From: Erythroxylum novogranatense
Lineage: Eukaryota > Streptophyta > Magnoliopsida > Malpighiales > Erythroxylaceae
DNA length: 64,000 bases
Assembly (NCBI GenBank): GCA_029891385.1
Contig: CM057225.1
Coordinates: 74,433,387 to 74,497,386 of the forward strand
Direction: 5' to 3'
The translations under genes were made by a program, and so were the position numbers. The stretch's first letter is position 1, and each line of letters begins with the position of its first letter. Below, piece after piece: positions 24,666 through 36,700 of this stretch. The notes beneath the pieces are model-generated. The model ran no database searches, was not told the origin of the DNA, and saw nothing but the letters and a program-made list of their open reading frames with translations.

Positions 24666-26199
24666 ACCCAATCCGACCTTCAAACTTCTAACACTGATAA
24701 CTTTTGACTCCGAGCTCCGAATTTTACAAACTTGGTACCGTTGGAAAGATAAAAGAAGGTCTAAAATTTTCAAGAAGGACTCAAAGGCAAGCTCGGTCTT
24801 TAAAGGGGTCAAAAATGTACTCAAAGATGATCAATCGATAATCTCCTCAAAACTTTACACAGCATCTCAAGTTGCAAACATCATAACTTTTGACCCAGAA
24901 CTCCAAATTTGACAAACTCAGTGTCTATAGAAAGGTAAAAGAACCCTCTAAAACTTTCATGAAGGTATTAAAAATCAGATCGACCTCTAAATAGGTCAAA
25001 AATTCCACACAAAGTGATTGGTCGATCAACTTCACACTAAACAGCATCAGAACTTCTAACAATCTTATCTTTTTACTCCCTTGTCCAATATCTTCGTGCT
25101 TTATATCAATGGAAAGAAAAAACAAGCTCTACAACTCTCAAGAAGGCTACTTGATCCCATTCCATACACATCAGTACGGAAATCGCCTCAAAACATAACA
25201 TATACAATCCTACACTTAGAGCATTTTCCAAAACCAAAGCAAAATACACTTAACTTTGAAACTCATAACTTTCAATCCCGATATCAAAAAATAGCATACT
25301 TTATGGCTACGAAAAGCTCTCAACATAAGCTACAATTTTTATTAAGATCATTTTCTCAAAATGTGCCTAAATAAAAAATTCAACTCTCAAGTCAAACTTT
25401 TTATCTTCAAAATCAACTTTCTTAATTTCTTCAAAATATAACACTTTCACTAATTATTTCTTGCTTTTCAACTTCCATTTCAATCAACTATTTTATTTTG
25501 ACTTTCATAACTCATACAAATCTACTCAAATTTCAAAGTCATCAAAATCAATCACTTCATTTCTCATCAATCTCCTTTAAGCACAATAGCATCTATAACA
25601 CAATTCATATCCGTAAACACTCATTGAATTCATTTTAATATTTTTAATTTCCTCCAAAAGTTCGGGGTCCAACACTCCTTCCATCCATGCATATACAAAA
25701 TTGGTAGGCAAGAAAGAGTTCTTGCATGTTCTTTAGACCTTCTCTCCTTTCATGAAAGAGAGAATCGAAAATACCAATTGAAAGAGTTTCAATTTTGCTT
25801 CTTCTTCTTCTAAGAAAATCTCCTCCAAACATTTCTTCTCCTTTCCCACCAAAGGATTTTGTTAACCTAATTGTCCTTGAAGAACATGTGGTAAATCTAA
25901 TTGGTTGAGGATACTATAACAAGGAGAAAGTAGATTGCTAAAGGAAAAGAGTCAAAGGCAAAGGATTTGGATACACGAAGAAGGAGAGGATAGCACAGTG
26001 AGGATTTAAAGCTGTAGCGAAAGAGTCGGTAATACTCCTGATCTTGTTTATATTTTATTATCCTTATACCATATCATGTATGGATTGGCATGTTGATTTG
26101 GATTTGTTGCTTCCATTGCAAGTAATGATTTCTTAAAAGTTTTGAAATATACCGTTTTTCCAAACAAAGCATGTTTTCTTTTTCCGATCCAACACTTCA

Positions 26200-28784
26200 A
26201 TCCAAGATAGGATTCTTTTTCAACTAGAAGATTATCCATATGGCTTTTGAATCCAAGTCATTATCCAATTAATTTCTTATATGTCCAATTAATAAATAAT
26301 GCCAAAACTAAATAAAAAATATATAACATATATCCTAACAGTTACTTTGCAGTTGTAATCTTTTGATTTCATAATATATTGTAGCTTTTCTCTTTTGCAT
26401 TCTTTTTCATTCTTCTTGATTTTGTTTGATTCAAAATTGGGGAATCTGAACTTGCACTTGCACGGTCGTGCAAGTTAAGTCACGACTGTGACTTTTCTTT
26501 AGCCTCTATTATGAAATTACTATGTTGGAGGAAAAGAACAAGATTGACGAGAATTGATGTATGGACCCATGTAAAGTAGGATATGACGAATTGAAAGGGT
26601 TAAATGGGCTTATGAGGGATGTATCTTTTACTTTAGAGGTCTATGTATCTTTTATCTAGGCATCTCTTTAATCTTCCAAAGATGGTGTGACACAATTTTC
26701 GTTCATTTAATCACATTATGGTTGTAGCTTCAAAAATGTCGATGGGTTAAATGTCTGGCCATATTTCTTTTGCAGGTTTACTCTGTGACTTGTAGCGGCT
26801 CAGTTCACCAAGAAAAGTGAATGTTTGGTAATCTCATTTTTCGAAGTAAACAGAGACATATTTCTACAATTTCCCTGTGTAGAATTTGATATTTGCTTTA
26901 GTTAATAATTTTTTAATTACCTGAGAAAAGTTTTTGCCTCCATATCCTAATTTCAGCAACCATCCACCCTCCTTTTGTTGCGTTAAGAAATTAATAAGCA
27001 CCTAGTAATGTCTGCATCTTATTTACAAGCACCTAATAATGCAAATAATTTTGTAATGCATTTAGTGGATAAGGATGATTTTTATTTATTCGTTTTGTTT
27101 CCTGCACATCTTTTCTTGTGGTTACAACCACTTAATTTTGAAGCAAAGCCGTGAAAGAAGTATCCAACTTAGCTGATTGTATGAATAGAAAGTAGGTAAG
27201 GAATCAACCCCTTATTACGTATATATTTAAAGGGGCAAGTGCTTTAATTCCAAGAAGACAGAGGAAAAAATGAAAAAAAGACCCAAAATTTCGTATACTT
27301 ACTTGTTTGTTTATTGGAATAATTAAATAACGATTGGAATAATTAAACGATGATTTTTAATTTAACAATTGAGACAACATATTTTATGCATGTGAACTAT
27401 TTTTGCTTGATGCTACATAATTGTCTCATTTTGGATTCGCTTTGAATTTTTATAGATGAACTCAATCAATCACAAGAACTGTTTGAAGACGGAAGAGAAG
27501 ATTTATAGTGAAAACATTTAATTGAAAATCTACTGGTGGAGTTATCTCATTTGAAAACAAAACAACAAAAAAAAAAGTAAGTGAAGGTCTAATTTTTAGA
27601 GTATAACCTCTAATAAGACCTAAAAAGCTTAGTAAAATCGGATCATGAAATATCGACTCTAGCATTAACTCATAAAATTTACCTTAATTTCAGTTAATAG
27701 AAGAATTGAGAAGAGGCTTAAAAACAAAATTAGTCGTGGTTTTTTTTTTTACTTTGTTATCATGGTTGGAGTGACTTTAAAAATAAGAAAGTAACTCAAG
27801 AATAAAATGAAATTTGACTCTTAATGATTTGAGAAAAGGTTTGGATGGTTTTAAATCGGAGCTAGTTTAATATAGATATGGTTACTTTGAATGAGAGAAA
27901 CATAAAGATCCAAGCGAGAAAGTGGCTCGTAACCAAAATTAAGAATGCTTTTGAGTCATCCGTGGAAAGATTTGGATGACTTTGAATTTAGGGAAGAAGG
28001 GGTAATTTTATGTAAATGAATCCATAAAAGATAAATTATTAAATCTTACAAGAAATAACAAATGCTAGCGAAGTCCAAATAATTATAAAAATAGAGAAAT
28101 GAAGATACATTTACTTGTCAATAAAAGATTTTAAGATTTTAAAATTACACTTTTCATGATAGCTCAAGAGTTATTTGAAGGCTACTTAAGCAAGAACTCA
28201 CCTAAAAATTATATTTATTATTTGCAAATGACCTCCTACTCTTCTAATATTAACTTCTTTTGGTTCATGGCATAACTTATGAAATTAAGAAAGAACTTAT
28301 CAAACTCGATAAAATGTAAGATAGGGAATGGGGAAAGAGCTTTATTGTAGTATAAAAGTTTGAGTAGAGTGGGGACACTATGCGAATCCAATCTTCGAGC
28401 TCATATACTGAACAATTTCCAAAAGAATGCTAAAGTGAAGAAATGGATCATGGTGAACCAATAGACCAATTTCCCACCAAGGCTTGCTCAAGCAATATCT
28501 TAATACAATCGAGATGTATAAAGGGAGGACAACTACATCTGTCTTCGACATTTAAGTTGTATGTTTACTAATAAGTTATGAAGGGAAGTATTGAGAGGAG
28601 CTGGAGAGAAATTGAGTTGGTATGAGGTAATTTGAGTCAAAAAAATTAGTTCCAAAGTTATCCTTCTTAATATGGATAACCATTAAACAAGGATTGGCCA
28701 AAGGATAAGTTAAGTTTCCTTAGTATCCTAAAATACTCCACACAAAACATATGGGGAGCACATCGTAGTCACCCATTCATAACC
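26200..28784. other. Gene-free AT-rich region
   Basis: No coding frame, RNA gene or clear repeat was recognised in this 2.6 kb. It follows the right copia duplication. Some scattered sequence may be old transposon DNA. Confidence 0.4.
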
Positions 28785-29210
28785 GTGACTGGGGAGGGTC
28801 ACTCACACCCTTTAAATAAACCATCTTATCTCATCTCATCTCGACTCCTTTGTCTTTGTTTTTTTTTCATTTTCCTTTTCCTTGTATCCATATCTCATTC
28901 AACTTCTTCTCCACCTGCAGCCGCCACTCCTTACCCAATCTCCATCTGTAGCTGCACGCCCTCAAATCCAACCAGCCACATCATATCGCCAACTCACCCT
29001 TTACTAACTAACACTTGTGCTTGCCTAACGCAAGCCCGTGCGATACACGCCCTTACATACCTTGACCACTGCACAACCTTACCGGCATTACCATCGCTCC
29101 ACTCAACGCCATATGCCTGTGTGTCACCTCCCTTGACACAACACATGCTTGTGTGTCCATCATACCAACCCAGCAGGAGAACAAATGCCACCTCTACCTA
29201 GCAACCAAAT
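28785..29210 (+). other. C-rich stretch upstream of the Athila-type ORF
   Basis: An unusually C-rich, Thr/Pro/Ser/Cys-coding stretch with an open frame (28785-29201) and a hydrophobic segment near its start. It ends ten bases before the Athila-type ORF start and could be the leader of that element. No protein family is recognised; I treat it as non-coding by default. Confidence 0.3.
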
Positions 29211-31595
29211 ATGCCTCCAAAAATGAAATAACCTAAAGTTCCCTCGTCTCCACCACAAAAGAAAAATTTAGGTATCTCGTGCCTCAACTTTCAAAGTAGA
29301 GAACACCAGCAAAGGTATGCCTTTCTTAAAGATCATAAAATTATTCCGAATAGATTTTTAGATTATAAAGCACTTATTGAATTAGGAATATTTGATCGAG
29401 TCCATGAGTTGCTGTGAAATATAGGATAGGAACAATTTTCTGAATTTAGGAAAAATTCATATGTGGAATTACCATTAGAGTTTTTGACCATTTTAGAATT
29501 AATTCATCAAACTAATGGTAAGGACACTGCGTTAAGTCTTAAATTTCAATTAACAAATACATATCATGTGATCATTTTAGAAGTTCTCAATGCTATTTTT
29601 GGCTTTCCAAATAGTGATTTCTATGAATATCCTAACGATTTTGTGGCTAACAACTTTTGGTCCCAAGTGATCAATTTTAAAAAAGTATTTTTGGCCAGTC
29701 GATCTAAATTATCTGCCATCGTGGACCCTACACCTTGCCATCTCCATCGATTTTTAACTTTGACACTATTCGATAGAGGAGATAGCAATAAAGTAGTTTC
29801 TAAAACTGAATTATTTATTTTGTACTGTACAGTATATGTTAGGCCCTTTAATACGAGTAGTTGATTAAGTCTATATTTACATGAAGTGGCTCAATCTACT
29901 GCAGGTAAAATAGTAGTTGGGGCATTTGTGACAAATTGTAGAACATCTTGGCTTGCTAACCGAGATAACACCCATTCAACTAGTTTCAAGCAACTTGACT
30001 CTTGACTTGAAATCTTTGGTGTCGATGAAGATTATCAAGCGGTAAGGCGATCGTTATGTTTTTATCTATGATGACACAAGGCAAGCTTCGAGCAATAAGC
30101 AAGCTCAAGTTGCAGAAATGGAAACTACACAAGAAGATGATGTTCCACCACCCCATTATATACATTATACTTCTTCAACTACTTCCGTGGAGTATCAACC
30201 ACTGATAAATCAATTGATAGCATTTGAATGGAGAACAAATGACAGGCTCCACAACATTGAAGCTAACGTGGCGGAGATCTGAAACTTTATGTGTTGGGAC
30301 CCGATCTCGGAACCGAATCCCAACCGAAAAAGCAAAAATACGAATCGGAAACAAAGTGGCGAAACAAATCGAATTGAATCGGAAACCCGAAATTGGGCCA
30401 AAACAAACTAAGAAACACAAACAAATCGAATCGAATGACAAAACGGATCTCAAACCAAATTGGGCCAAATCAAAATGCGAATGAACGGACAAAATCCAAA
30501 AGGGAACTAATCGAAGCAAATCAAACATGAATCGAAAGCAAATCAAATAATAGAATCGGAAGCGGAACAAAAACTTAACAAAGTGGATCCGACATCCGAA
30601 AACAAAGAACAGAGAAACATGATCGCGTTGGGAACCTGAAGACTTAACCTATCCGAAATCGGTGTAAATTTTTTTCCTTTCTTTTCTCTTTCTTCTTATT
30701 CATTTTATTCCTCTTTCATACAAAACAAAACAATTTACCTTTTGGAAATTGTTTAAGCAATCTTACATAAAATAAAGACTTCTTCAATTTGGAAATTCTC
30801 AAATTCCATAACCTCAATTTTCTATCCGTCAATAACGAATCATAAGTATTAACTTAATTTCCTTTGCCATAAAATACTCACACATGCCAACATAATACCA
30901 AATCATACACACATTCTTTATTTAACAAAATTTAGGCAGCATAACAGCTGCATTTTCAACAACCCAAACCTGCAAATGGCTTAAATACACTTATATAATT
31001 CCCAAACAAAACTCAGAATCATCGGACTCTCCCGTTCGGAATCCAAAATACCAGCAAACGTAAATCTATACCTAACACTTCCATAATTCTCAAATCCGTA
31101 CCTAATTTCCTCATTCATATACATCAACTCAATTATACACAATGTCATACTCTCATACATCAAAAGAAACACTTACAACACATTATGGCAATTCAAGCCA
31201 TATACTATTACCAATAATCCCAAATACATAAAACACAAAATAAACGAAATCGAACATAAGTCTTGACATTCTTCCATCCGATCTCCTGCTCGAATACCTG
31301 GAGATGGGGATGAAAGGGAGGGGGGGATGAGCTAAAAAGCTCGTGGATAATATGTTTATAAATTGAAAGATAAGCAAAAACATTTGCAAAATCTTTTTGT
31401 CATTTATTTCAAAAGTTTCTCAGTAGAAAATTTTTGCAAATTTCTTGTTTCTCAAAAGTTTCACATTTTTCACATTTCATGAACAAAATTCATATTTCTT
31501 AAACATTTTTCAAAATATGCAATGCATCACACTTATAAACAAAACAAAACACATAACACATCAAATGGTTTGGTTCGGTCCAAAATAGAACGTAT

Positions 31596-31672
31596 TGCAT
31601 GTTTCCGCATAGCGGTTCTGTGCAGCCATGAATGGAACGTACTACACCTTCCCGCTTCGCGGTCCGGTGTAG
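31596..31672 (-). repeat. Twin hairpins in the family-A solo LTR
   Basis: Stem 1 (31596-31624): TGCATG..CCGC-ATA-GCGG..TGTGCA. Stem 2 (31642-31672): CTACACC..CCGC-TTC-GCGG..GGTGTAG. Each inner stem is perfect. Both hairpins recur in reversed order, as expected for the opposite orientation, at 57493-57569. Confidence 0.8.
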
Positions 31673-32793
31673 CCGTGACTTATGGGAGTCTGAGATCGAA
31701 ACTCCAGTGCCACTAGCGGGCAGCCGGGAGAATGCTATAAAAATAGACAAGTGCGCATTTGTCCTACTTATGGGACCTGACCAAACCTACATAACACATA
31801 ATTGAAAACTGAAAATTCGGATTGCCCGTAGGCACTTTTTGAAGATCTTAATTTTTCAAATGGTGTCGTACTCGACACATACACATATACAAATCACATC
31901 AAATCATATGACAATTGACATTCAATCTAAAATTCATCAATTTAATCACATATCAATCAAATTCATACTTATGAATGCAATTTATTTCTTGAAAACATAT
32001 ATCAAACATATACATATTCATAATGCACATTTTTCAAATTTGTCAAATAATTCAAAAACCATGAATTTCTTAAATCTTGTAATTTCTTGAAATCATTTCT
32101 AAAATAAGGAATTTAATCCTTCGAAATTATAATTTTTTAAACATTTACATAAACAATAATTTTTTCAAAGTCACCTGCTTATGCTTAAAATTCAATAAAT
32201 AAATATACTACCCACATCGAATCGATGCGAGAAGCTTGTCCCAATCATCAATTTGTGCATTTCTTCTTTTCTTCTTTCAATTGAAAATTACCCAAACCAA
32301 ATCATCCAAATTCAACATCATAACTCACAAAATCTTCAAAATTGGTATCATATTTCACAAACCCATAATATTTTCCATGATTCTAAACCAATAATTTCCA
32401 AAATCCCCAATCACAAAAATTGGTCCTAAAACCCTAATTCACAATTTTCCAAAATTGAACCAATTATACTTAGCAATAACCAAAATTGACTTCACAATCC
32501 ACAAACCCATATAATTTCCAAGGTATCTAAACCGAAAAACTTAAAAAATTTTCAAATTGAATTTCGAGTCTTACCTTAATCTTCACCGAAATCCGAAATT
32601 TCTTAGCTTGGAAGGAAGCTCTTGTGCTCATCCATCTTTTTCTCTCTTGGAACAACATCAAAATCTTGCTCTAAGACTCATAAAAATCGAACCCTAATCT
32701 TTCTCCTTCTACTTTCCTCTATCTCCACCGAAACTCCATTCTTCCTCTCCTTCTTTTCTTCTTTTTTCCTTCTAATTTCGTGGGCCACTCTTC

Positions 32794-32801
32794 CTTATAT
32801 A
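32794..32801 (-). promoter_or_regulatory. LTR TATA box, family-A solo LTR
   Basis: TATATAAG on the minus strand follows TTTAATGACATGGCA and lies 220 bp upstream of a donor-like AAG|GTAAGA (32569-32579). Confidence 0.6.
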
Positions 32802-33649
32802 CTAACCCACATGCCATGTCATTAAATGAAAGCCAATTGACCAAAATGCCACTTCCATGTAAGCCTAAAACCTTAACTCTTTAAGTGATCTTCCAAAATT
32901 GCCCCTGAACTTTATTTCAATTCATGCTTACTTTAGGACATTTTTCTCACTATCAAATTGAAGTAATTTGCCAAAACTTCATTCTAGAGCAATGTTCCTT
33001 ATTATCTTAATTTCATAACGCCACCAAAATCATTTAATTTGGTGGACTACACCAAAAGTTATGCTCCAAACAGTTCGGTAATGTCTTATGCTAAATCATT
33101 TTCCAGCACGTTATTTCCATACAAAAATTGATGTTCTTAAAGACTAAATTGAAACTCAAGTCCTTCATAACAATTGTAGCTCTATTCCTCTAGTTTAATC
33201 CAAAGTAAGAATCACCTCATTTGGATTACTAGAGCAAAAGTTATGGTCCAAATACTTTCAGATTTTTCTAACCCAACACTGAATCACTAATCCGAAATTC
33301 CATTCAGAAATTGAAAATCTTAGGGGCTAAATTGAAATTTAATTTCTTCATATGATTTGTATCCCCATGTCTCAGTTTTATTTTGCCGCAAGAATCAAAT
33401 CAATCGGATCTTCACAGATCCCGAATTTCGCAAAAGACTGAACCATGTTCAGAAAATTTCCCAACTCACTTTGATTAAATAAATCTCTTTCAATTTAATC
33501 TAAAAAATCTATAATTTTCTATGGAGAGATAGAGGGATGTCTTAGGAATCCAACTATTTAAAAATCAAGGCAATCGGATGTCGGATAGAAAAGTTATAAG
33601 CAAAAGAGTGAAATATATTCAGAAAATCTCCTTTCTTAAACAAATAGGG

Positions 33650-33790
33650 AAAGTCACGATCATGCGCGTGCACGACCGCAACATTCAGGTGGTCCAGCAG
33701 AGTCGCGATCGTGCGCGTGCGCAATCGCGACATTTCCGTGAACCAGCGGAGTCGCGATCGTGCGTATGCACTACTGCGACTTTTGGGTGG
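33650..33790. repeat. CpG-rich 52-bp triple repeat with TCGCGAT dyads
   Basis: Three copies of a unit of about 52 bp centred on GTCGCGATCGTGCGCGTGC, whose ends form the dyad TCGCGAT..ATCGCGA in the middle copy. GC content is far above the surrounding LTR. Confidence 0.8.
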
Positions 33791-35052
33791 ACCTGCACCC
33801 CTTTTTCTTAACCGATGACTCAACTTTTAAACCCCATATCTTTTGACTTAGAACTCCAAATTTTACAAAATTAGTATCATTGGAAAGCTAAAAGAAAGTT
33901 CTACAACTTCCATGTAGGACCCAAAACTCAATTTTGTCTCTAAAGGGGTCAAAAATCCAATCAAAGATACTACTCCTATTTAATGTATCCCCAAACAGTG
34001 ATCAAATTTGAAAATCTCTATCTTTTATTTCCAAAGTCCAAAAATTTCACACTTTATATCAATGCAAAGATCATAAAGTCACCTACAATTTTTATGAAGG
34101 ACAGAAAAATCAATTTGACCTCTAAGGAAGTCAATTGTTTAGTCAAAGGTTCTGTCCTCTAATTATCATTCTAAAACAGTGACAGAAACTTGTAAAACTC
34201 ATAACTTTTTATTCCATGATCCAACAATTGCATTCTTTATATAAAATTAAAGATCAAATCAAAATCTTCAACTTTCATGAAGAACTTAAAGAAAAATTCA
34301 ACCTCTAACTAGGTCAATTTTTCAGTCAAATATCCTGCCATAACCTAGGTCAACCTATAATACATCCAAACTTTCAAATTTCATAACTCCCAATTCTCTC
34401 ATCCACTAATTGCATAATATACATCATTGTAAAGCTTGTAAAATCTTCTATGACTTTCAAGAAGATCACTTAACTCACTTAAAACTATATCAATACAAAA
34501 ATTGGCCTCAAAGCACAGTACACACAAACTTACTCTTAATAACATTTTTAACAAACAAAGCAAAATAACCTTAACTTCGAAAGCTCACAACTTTCACTCC
34601 TGATATCAAAAAATCTCATACTTTATGGCGACAAAAAGCTCTTAACATAAGCTACAAGTTTCATGAAGATCATTTTATCAAATTCTGCCTAAATCAAAAA
34701 GTCAACTCTGTATGACCAAAAAGTCAAACTTTTCTTAATTCTTCAAATTTTCACACTTTTTCTCTTTATTTCTTGCTTTTCAACTCCATTTCAATCAACT
34801 CATTCACTTTTGAGTATTTCTAATTTTCACTAAAAATTCGGGGTCCAACATTATGACTAATTTAAATGCTCTCTTCAAACAACCTCCACCCCCATCTTAG
34901 TATCGTGTTTCTATCCTTGCCCTTTTTTGTTGTTGTTTTAATTTCTTTTCTTTTTTAAATCTTTGTTCTTACTTTCGTTCTTTTGGCTCTTAGATCCATC
35001 TTTCATTTTCTTTTCACATCGAGGCCAAAGTGATGTTCAAGTACTGCGGGAG

Positions 35053-35218
35053 TATTACTTTAGCTTAATGGTAAGAGGCGTGCATTTAAATGCAACAAAA
35101 CCTTGAGGTCTCGAGTTCGAGTACCAAAGAGGACAATACCTTTGAAGGTTGTGGTCGCGTGCTAACTTGGGGTACGCTAGGCCTAGTTCGCCCCGGTACA
35201 CAAAACACGGACCCAACA
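35053..35218 (+). mobile_element. tRNA-derived SINE-like unit
   Basis: TAGCTTAATGGT (35061-35072) matches the polymerase III A box and AGTTCGAGTAC (35114-35124) the B box, about 50 bases apart. After this comes CCTAGTTCGCCCCGGTAC, a body typical of plant tRNA-derived SINEs. The flanks AAGTACTGC and CAATACTGC are similar and may be a decayed target duplication. It ends where the truncated gypsy coding sequence starts. The anticodon arm is not a functional tRNA. Confidence 0.65.
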
Positions 35219-36700
35219 CCAATACTGCATGATAGAATCAGGAGAGTACATAACAAATATTTTGATATGGTAAAGCTTATGGAGAAAGTGAAGGCAAATC
35301 CGGATTCCAAGTTTAAGTTGAGGGATGAGACTTTGTGGTTGAGACATAGGTTGTGTGTGCCTAATGTAGATGATTTGAGGAAGGAGATTCTCGAGGAAGC
35401 TCATATGGCCACCTATGCTATGCATCCTGGTACTACCAAGATGTATAACACATTGAAGCCGCATTTTTGGTGGCCAGGAATGAAGAAGCAAGTGGCAGAG
35501 TATGTATCTAGATGTATGACTTGTTAGCAAGTTAAGGTTGAACACCAAGCTCCAGTAGGGAAGTTACATTCGTTGCCCATTTCGGAGTGGAAATGGGAAT
35601 GGATCACTATAGATTTTATTATGGGATTGCCTAAGACTCCGAGGCAACACGATGCTATATGGGTCATAGTGGACCGGTTGACTAAATCAGTCCATTTTTT
35701 ACTAGTGAGAGAGAATAACTCACTTAATCAGTTGGCCCAAAAGTATGTGAATGAGGTGGTGAGACTACATGGGGTTCCAGTGTATATAGTATCGAACGAG
35801 GATCCTAGATTTACTTCAAGGTTTTAGAGGAGTTTACAGTCTGCTATGGGTAATAAGTTGAACTTCAGTACAACGTTTCATCCTAAAAAAAATGAACAAA
35901 GTGAAAGGACAATCAAGACTATTGAGGATATGCTTAGAGCTTGTGTGTTGGAGTTTAGAGGAGCTTAGGATCAATATATGGCATTAATAGAGTTTACCTA
36001 CAACAACCATTATCACAGTAGTATCGGATTGACACCATATGAGGCACTGTATGGTAGAAAGTGTCGATCGCCATTGTATTGGGATGAAGAAGGCTTGAGA
36101 ATGATTAAAGGTCCAAAGTTAATATAGGATTCAGTGGACAAGGTAAAGTTGATCCGAAGCTGAATTAAAGTGGTTCAGGATTGGCAGAAGAGTTATGTGG
36201 ACCAACACCAACGTGATATGGAGTACAGTGTGGGAGATAAAGTATTCTTGAGAGTGTCACCCTAGAAGGGAGTTTTGAGATTCGGTAAAAAGGGCAAGTT
36301 GAGCCCTAGGTACATTGGTCCTTATGAGATCATTGAGAGGATTGGACCTTTAGCCTATAAGTTAGCTTTACCGAGTGAGATGTCTCGATTGTATAATGTG
36401 TTTCAAGTAAGTATGCTCTGAAGATACCGACCGGATCCGACACATGTGATACCGACTCAGGAGGTTGAGGTTGCTACTAACTTAAGCTATGTTGAGGAGC
36501 CGATCAAGATTGTGGGATCACGGATTAAGTAGTTGAGCAATAGGGTTATTCCATTGGGAAAAGTTCTTTGGAGGAACCACTCAACTGAAGAAGCAACATG
36601 GGAGACAGAGGAGCATATGAGTAGACAATATCTCCACCTATTCTAGCAAACAGGTAAGAATTTCGAGGTCGAAATTTCTTTAAGGAGGGGAGAGTTGTAA
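35219..36700 (+). pseudogene. Chromovirus (Ty3-gypsy) pol relic: integrase and chromodomain
   Basis: Begins inside the RNase H-integrase linker. The zinc-binding part is intact (His in EEAHMATYAMHPG, then CMTC). The core has TIDFIMGLPKT, but the second catalytic Asp is Asn (IVSNEDPRF); the Glu is present in EQSERTIK. GPY/F-type RVSP..GVLRFGKKGKLSPRYIGPYE and a chromodomain (KVLWRNHSTEEATWETEE) follow. At least six stops replace Trp or Gln. The frame runs through the polypurine tract and ends on the TAA of the LTR start (36698-36700). The chromodomain type suggests the Tekay/Del clade, whose integrase targets methylated-histone chromatin. Gag, protease, RT and RNase H are missing. Confidence 0.92.
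36683..36695 (+). other. Chromovirus polypurine tract
   Basis: AAGGAGGGGAGAGT lies immediately before the LTR start TGTAACATCCC. The same tract is found in reverse at 42161-42172. Confidence 0.88.

Larger units (their letters stand above)
16858..25674 (-). mobile_element. LARD-like non-autonomous LTR element with very long LTRs (family A)
   Basis: An 8817-bp unit begins TGTTGGGACCC and ends GGGGTCCAACA, with perfect duplication CTCCT (16853-16857 and 25675-25679). Two LTRs of 4126 and 4070 bp enclose 621 bp. The inside keeps a polypurine tract at one end and an initiator Met-tRNA primer site at the other, both in minus-strand sense, but no gag, protease, RT or integrase. A short frame next to the polypurine tract resembles only the last residues of a gypsy pol. 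This is the layout of a large retrotransposon derivative (LARD) that would use proteins from another element. The deletion may instead be private to this copy. Confidence 0.9.
21605..25674 (-). repeat. Right LTR (5' LTR in element sense) of the LARD-like element
   Basis: 4070 bp, collinear with the left LTR. The outer base pair at the internal end is mutated (TATTGGGACC instead of TGTTGGGACC). It carries the TATA box at 23584-23592, donor-like sites at 23329-23337 and 22970-22980, the hairpin at 22299-22311, 190-bp units at about 23895-24450 and a seven-copy 14-bp array at 24570-24665. Confidence 0.9.
4910..26194 (+). mobile_element. Complete Ty1-copia LTR retrotransposon, nested-in and coding-dead
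   Basis: The element is bounded by TGTTGG (4910) and CCAACA (26194) and flanked by a perfect 5-bp duplication CTTCA (4905-4909 and 26195-26199). In order it has a 5' LTR, a primer-binding site matching initiator Met-tRNA, a 1.5-kb leader, a gag-pol relic in the copia order (gag, protease, integrase, reverse transcriptase, RNase H), a polypurine tract and a 3' LTR. Without the two elements that later inserted in its LTRs, each LTR is about 2.1 kb and the element about 9.6 kb. The gag style suggests the Tork/TAR side of copia, but I am not sure of the clade. Premature stops, frameshifts and lost catalytic residues show it cannot mobilise by itself. Confidence 0.95.
15288..26194 (+). repeat. Copia 3' LTR, interrupted by a LARD-like element
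   Basis: Starts TGTTGGAGTT and ends GATCCAACA. It is split at 16857/25675 by another retrotransposon. Without that insertion it is about 2085 bp, against 2096 bp for the 5' copy. Confidence 0.93.
30292..34850 (-). mobile_element. Solo LTR of the LARD family (family A)
   Basis: 4559 bp from TGTTGGGACCC to GGGGTCCAACA, with perfect duplication TTATG (30287-30291 and 34851-34855) inside the Athila-type ORF1. It aligns with the LARD LTRs but is longer and more diverged. It holds a TATA box (32794-32801), donor-like sites at 32569-32579 and 32209-32219, two hairpins (31596-31672), a GAGCT hairpin (31329-31342) and a CpG-rich triple repeat (33650-33790). Confidence 0.93.
29211..34900 (+). pseudogene. 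Athila-type retrotransposon ORF1 relic, split by a solo LTR
   Basis: Coding parts are 29211-30291 and 34856-34900. The frame starts MPPKMK, then a stop, then REHQQRYAFLKDHKIIPNRF, LDYKALIELGIFDRVHELL, EFLTILELIHQTNG, LNAIFGFPNSDFYEYPNDF and HRFLTLTLFDRGDSNK. This pattern is typical of ORF1 (gag-like) of Athila/Tat-type gypsy elements. Several in-frame stops fall where Trp would be expected (for example before NIG and in EI-stop-NFM). One TTATG copy restores the frame across the solo LTR, and the frame ends with FKQPPPPS and TAG at 34898-34900. ORF1 would be the structural protein; this copy is dead. Confidence 0.65.

Noticed and set aside
35053..35125. Possible functional tRNA gene
   Set aside because: A and B boxes are present, but the acceptor and anticodon arms do not fold into a cloverleaf; a SINE head fits better.
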